The position numbers and the translations under genes are program-made. The notes under the pieces are model-generated. The model saw only the letters and a list, made by a program, of their open reading frames with translations, searched no databases and was not told where the DNA came from. Shown one piece after another: positions 7,438-8,023 of a stretch of 8,023 nucleotides of DNA (positions are counted from its first letter, which is position 1; every line of letters starts with the position of its first letter). Location of the stretch: positions 1-8,023 of the forward strand of contig CAKZMS010000027.1 in the NCBI GenBank assembly GCA_937128785.1, written 5' to 3'. The DNA is from an uncultured Opitutaceae bacterium (GTDB lineage: Bacteria > Verrucomicrobiota > Verrucomicrobiia > Opitutales > Opitutaceae).

Positions 7438-7558
7438 GAGCCCACTTCTTTCTCCCCATTCGTTCTCTTTCGTCAGACAGCCTCATTTGTGCCGTCTGGG
7501 GGGACCGAGACAAATAAAGACCAATCAGGAATAAGGACCGAATGCCTCCCCCCCCCCC
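7438..7558. other. Convergent intergenic region with C11 tract, no clear terminator
   Basis: This short spacer separates the forward permease from the converging minus-strand ORFs. Its first 35 bases are pyrimidine-rich. An imperfect inverted repeat spans 7474-7498 (CAGACAGC with GCCGTCTG): 8 pairs with one G-U on the minus strand, one mismatch on the plus strand, and a 9-base loop. No T-run follows on either strand, so I do not call it a terminator. A run of 11 C residues occupies 7548-7558, directly beside the minus-strand stop codon at 7559-7561. Confidence 0.6.
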
Positions 7559-7762
7559 TCAGGCCAGCGGCTCCCACTGATCGAACATCGCCGCTTGGCC
7601 AACCACCCGGTCCTGCGCGTCGATCACGTTCCATACGATGGCTTGCTCGATCAGAAAACGACGGCCTTGGGCCGATATCCGCACGCCCCGGTAGTCATCG
7701 ATGAATCCGCGTTGGCGAACCGCCTGCATCAATCTCTCCCGCTCCGCCTGCTCCAGTGGCTC
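7559..7762 (-). pseudogene. C-terminal fragment of a MEKHLA-domain protein (N-terminal part missing)
   Basis: Read on the minus strand from about 7762, this frame encodes about 67 residues starting EPLEQAERERL, then GFIDDYRGVRIS, GRRFLIEQAIVWNVID and GQAAMFDQWEPL before TGA. The ordered blocks match what I know of the C-terminal half of bacterial MEKHLA-domain proteins, which are PAS-like, of unknown function and usually about 150 residues. The N-terminal half expected upstream is absent: the same frame stays open to an ATG at 7903, but those residues are only the out-of-frame reading of a Gly/Asn repeat (runs of Val, Ala, Met and Thr). No recognisable start for this protein exists in the window. 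It is therefore a truncated remnant, a chimeric product, or an assembly artefact. The domain call rests on recalled consensus, not a search. Confidence 0.7.
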
Positions 7763-7973
7763 CACCGCCACCACCGCCGTCATTGCCACCACCGTTACCA
7801 TCGCCGTTTCCGTTACCACCACCATTGCCACCGCCGTTTCCTTTTCCACCGCCTTTGCCATCTTTTGCATAAGCCATATCAGGAAATGCAATCGCGCCAA
7901 CAATTGCGGTGGAGCCCAACATTGCGATTGCGAGTGCAGAGGCTTTCAGCAAGCCGGTCATATTGGTTTTCAT
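7695..7973 (-). CDS. Small secreted Gly/Asn-rich protein, C-terminus probably replaced
   Basis: The first 36 residues form a good Sec signal peptide: MKTNM n-region, hydrophobic core to about residue 29, and an AYA cleavage site before KD (Ala34-Ala36). Residues 37-71 are Gly- and Asn-rich with many GGN and GGG units, as in small exported low-complexity proteins of unknown function. The ATG at 7973 is backed by GAGGA at 7979-7983, spaced five bases, one of the better ribosome binding sites in the window; TATATC (8017-8012) is a possible -10. From about 7762 on, the frame reads through sequence that codes for a MEKHLA fragment in another frame, so residues 72-92 are probably not native. Base composition of 7861-8023 is about 47% GC by my count (77 of 163), clearly below the oxidase genes. 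Either this is a real gene with a foreign 3' end, or two sequences have been joined. Confidence 0.55.
   Translation of the reverse strand: MKTNMTGLLKASALAIAMLGSTAIVGAIAFPDMAYAKDGKGGGKGNGGGNGGGNGNGDGNGGGNDGGGGGGATGAGGAGEIDAGGSPTRIHR
7761..7863 (-). repeat. Low-complexity Gly/Asn-coding repeat
   Basis: On the minus strand this stretch is built from imperfect short units of the type GGNGGN, reading as Gly-Gly-Asn and Gly-Gly-Gly codons in the secreted ORF that starts at 7973. The plus strand shows repeated CCACC, CCGCC and TTGCCACCACC words. Such a tract is prone to slippage and recombination and also to misassembly, which matters because its left edge coincides with the change of coding frame near 7762. 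Confidence 0.75.
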
Positions 7974-7978
7974 AGCGT

Positions 7979-7983
7979 TCCTC
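7979..7983 (-). promoter_or_regulatory. Ribosome binding site of the Gly/Asn-rich secreted ORF
   Basis: GAGGA on the minus strand lies five bases before the ATG at 7973. It supports that start, in contrast to the oxidase genes, which mostly lack a recognisable site. Confidence 0.55.
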
Positions 7984-8023
7984 GTAAATCGAAGGCGTTT
8001 CTCAGTGGTCCGATATAGATTTC

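Noticed and set aside
7474..7498. Inverted repeat as a bidirectional terminator between the permease and the minus-strand ORFs
   Set aside because: The stem is imperfect on the plus strand and no T-run follows on either strand.
7695..7973. Programmed frameshift producing a secreted Gly-rich/MEKHLA fusion
   Set aside because: Joining the frames needs a +1 shift, no slippery motif or stimulatory structure is evident, and a half MEKHLA domain on an exported repeat protein makes little biological sense.
7595..8018. Forward-strand open frames at the right edge, rich in His/Arg or Thr/Ala
   Set aside because: They are reverse-complement readings of the Gly/Asn repeat and the MEKHLA fragment, with no ribosome binding site or domain support.

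Overview
The window is mostly an ordinary aerobic respiration locus from a GC-rich bacterium. It holds the structural genes of a caa3-type (cytochrome c-fused) heme-copper oxidase in the Bacillus-like order ctaC-ctaD-ctaE-ctaF-ctaG, followed by a large SLC13-type permease on the same strand. A short converging region at the right edge looks like a broken or chimeric locus. The GC-rich codon usage, the lack of strong Shine-Dalgarno sites and the Bacillus-like order without Bacillus-like base composition would fit a Verrucomicrobiota/Opitutales-type or similar Gram-negative lineage. That placement is an inference, because no rRNA or other marker gene is present.

Layout. Positions 1-185 are a leader with no gene I can support. 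Positions 186-4702 hold four closely packed oxidase genes: subunit II with a C-terminal cytochrome c domain, subunit I, subunit III with an unusual internal two-helix insertion, and subunit IV, which overlaps subunit III by an ATGA. A clear intrinsic terminator (4729-4753) follows subunit IV. Then come ctaG (4788-5588), an oxidase assembly factor, and a 598-residue SLC13/DASS-family permease with two cytosolic RCK_C domains (5641-7437). On the minus strand at the right end, a signal-peptide plus Gly/Asn-rich small ORF (7973-7695) runs out of frame into the C-terminal part of a MEKHLA-domain protein (about 7762-7559) whose own N-terminal half is missing.

How the genes work together. CtaC takes electrons through its own heme c and CuA centre and passes them to heme a and the heme a3-CuB centre in CtaD, where O2 is reduced and protons are pumped. 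CtaE and CtaF are the accessory membrane subunits, and CtaG is needed for maturation of this oxidase class. Heme A synthesis genes (ctaA, ctaB) and SCO-type copper chaperones are not in the window. The permease shows no visible functional link to the oxidase beyond strand and proximity.

The points most worth checking are the mid-protein insertion in subunit III and the Gly-rich/MEKHLA junction near 7760, which is either a genuine rearrangement or an assembly chimera. I did not find a convincing novel multi-gene system.
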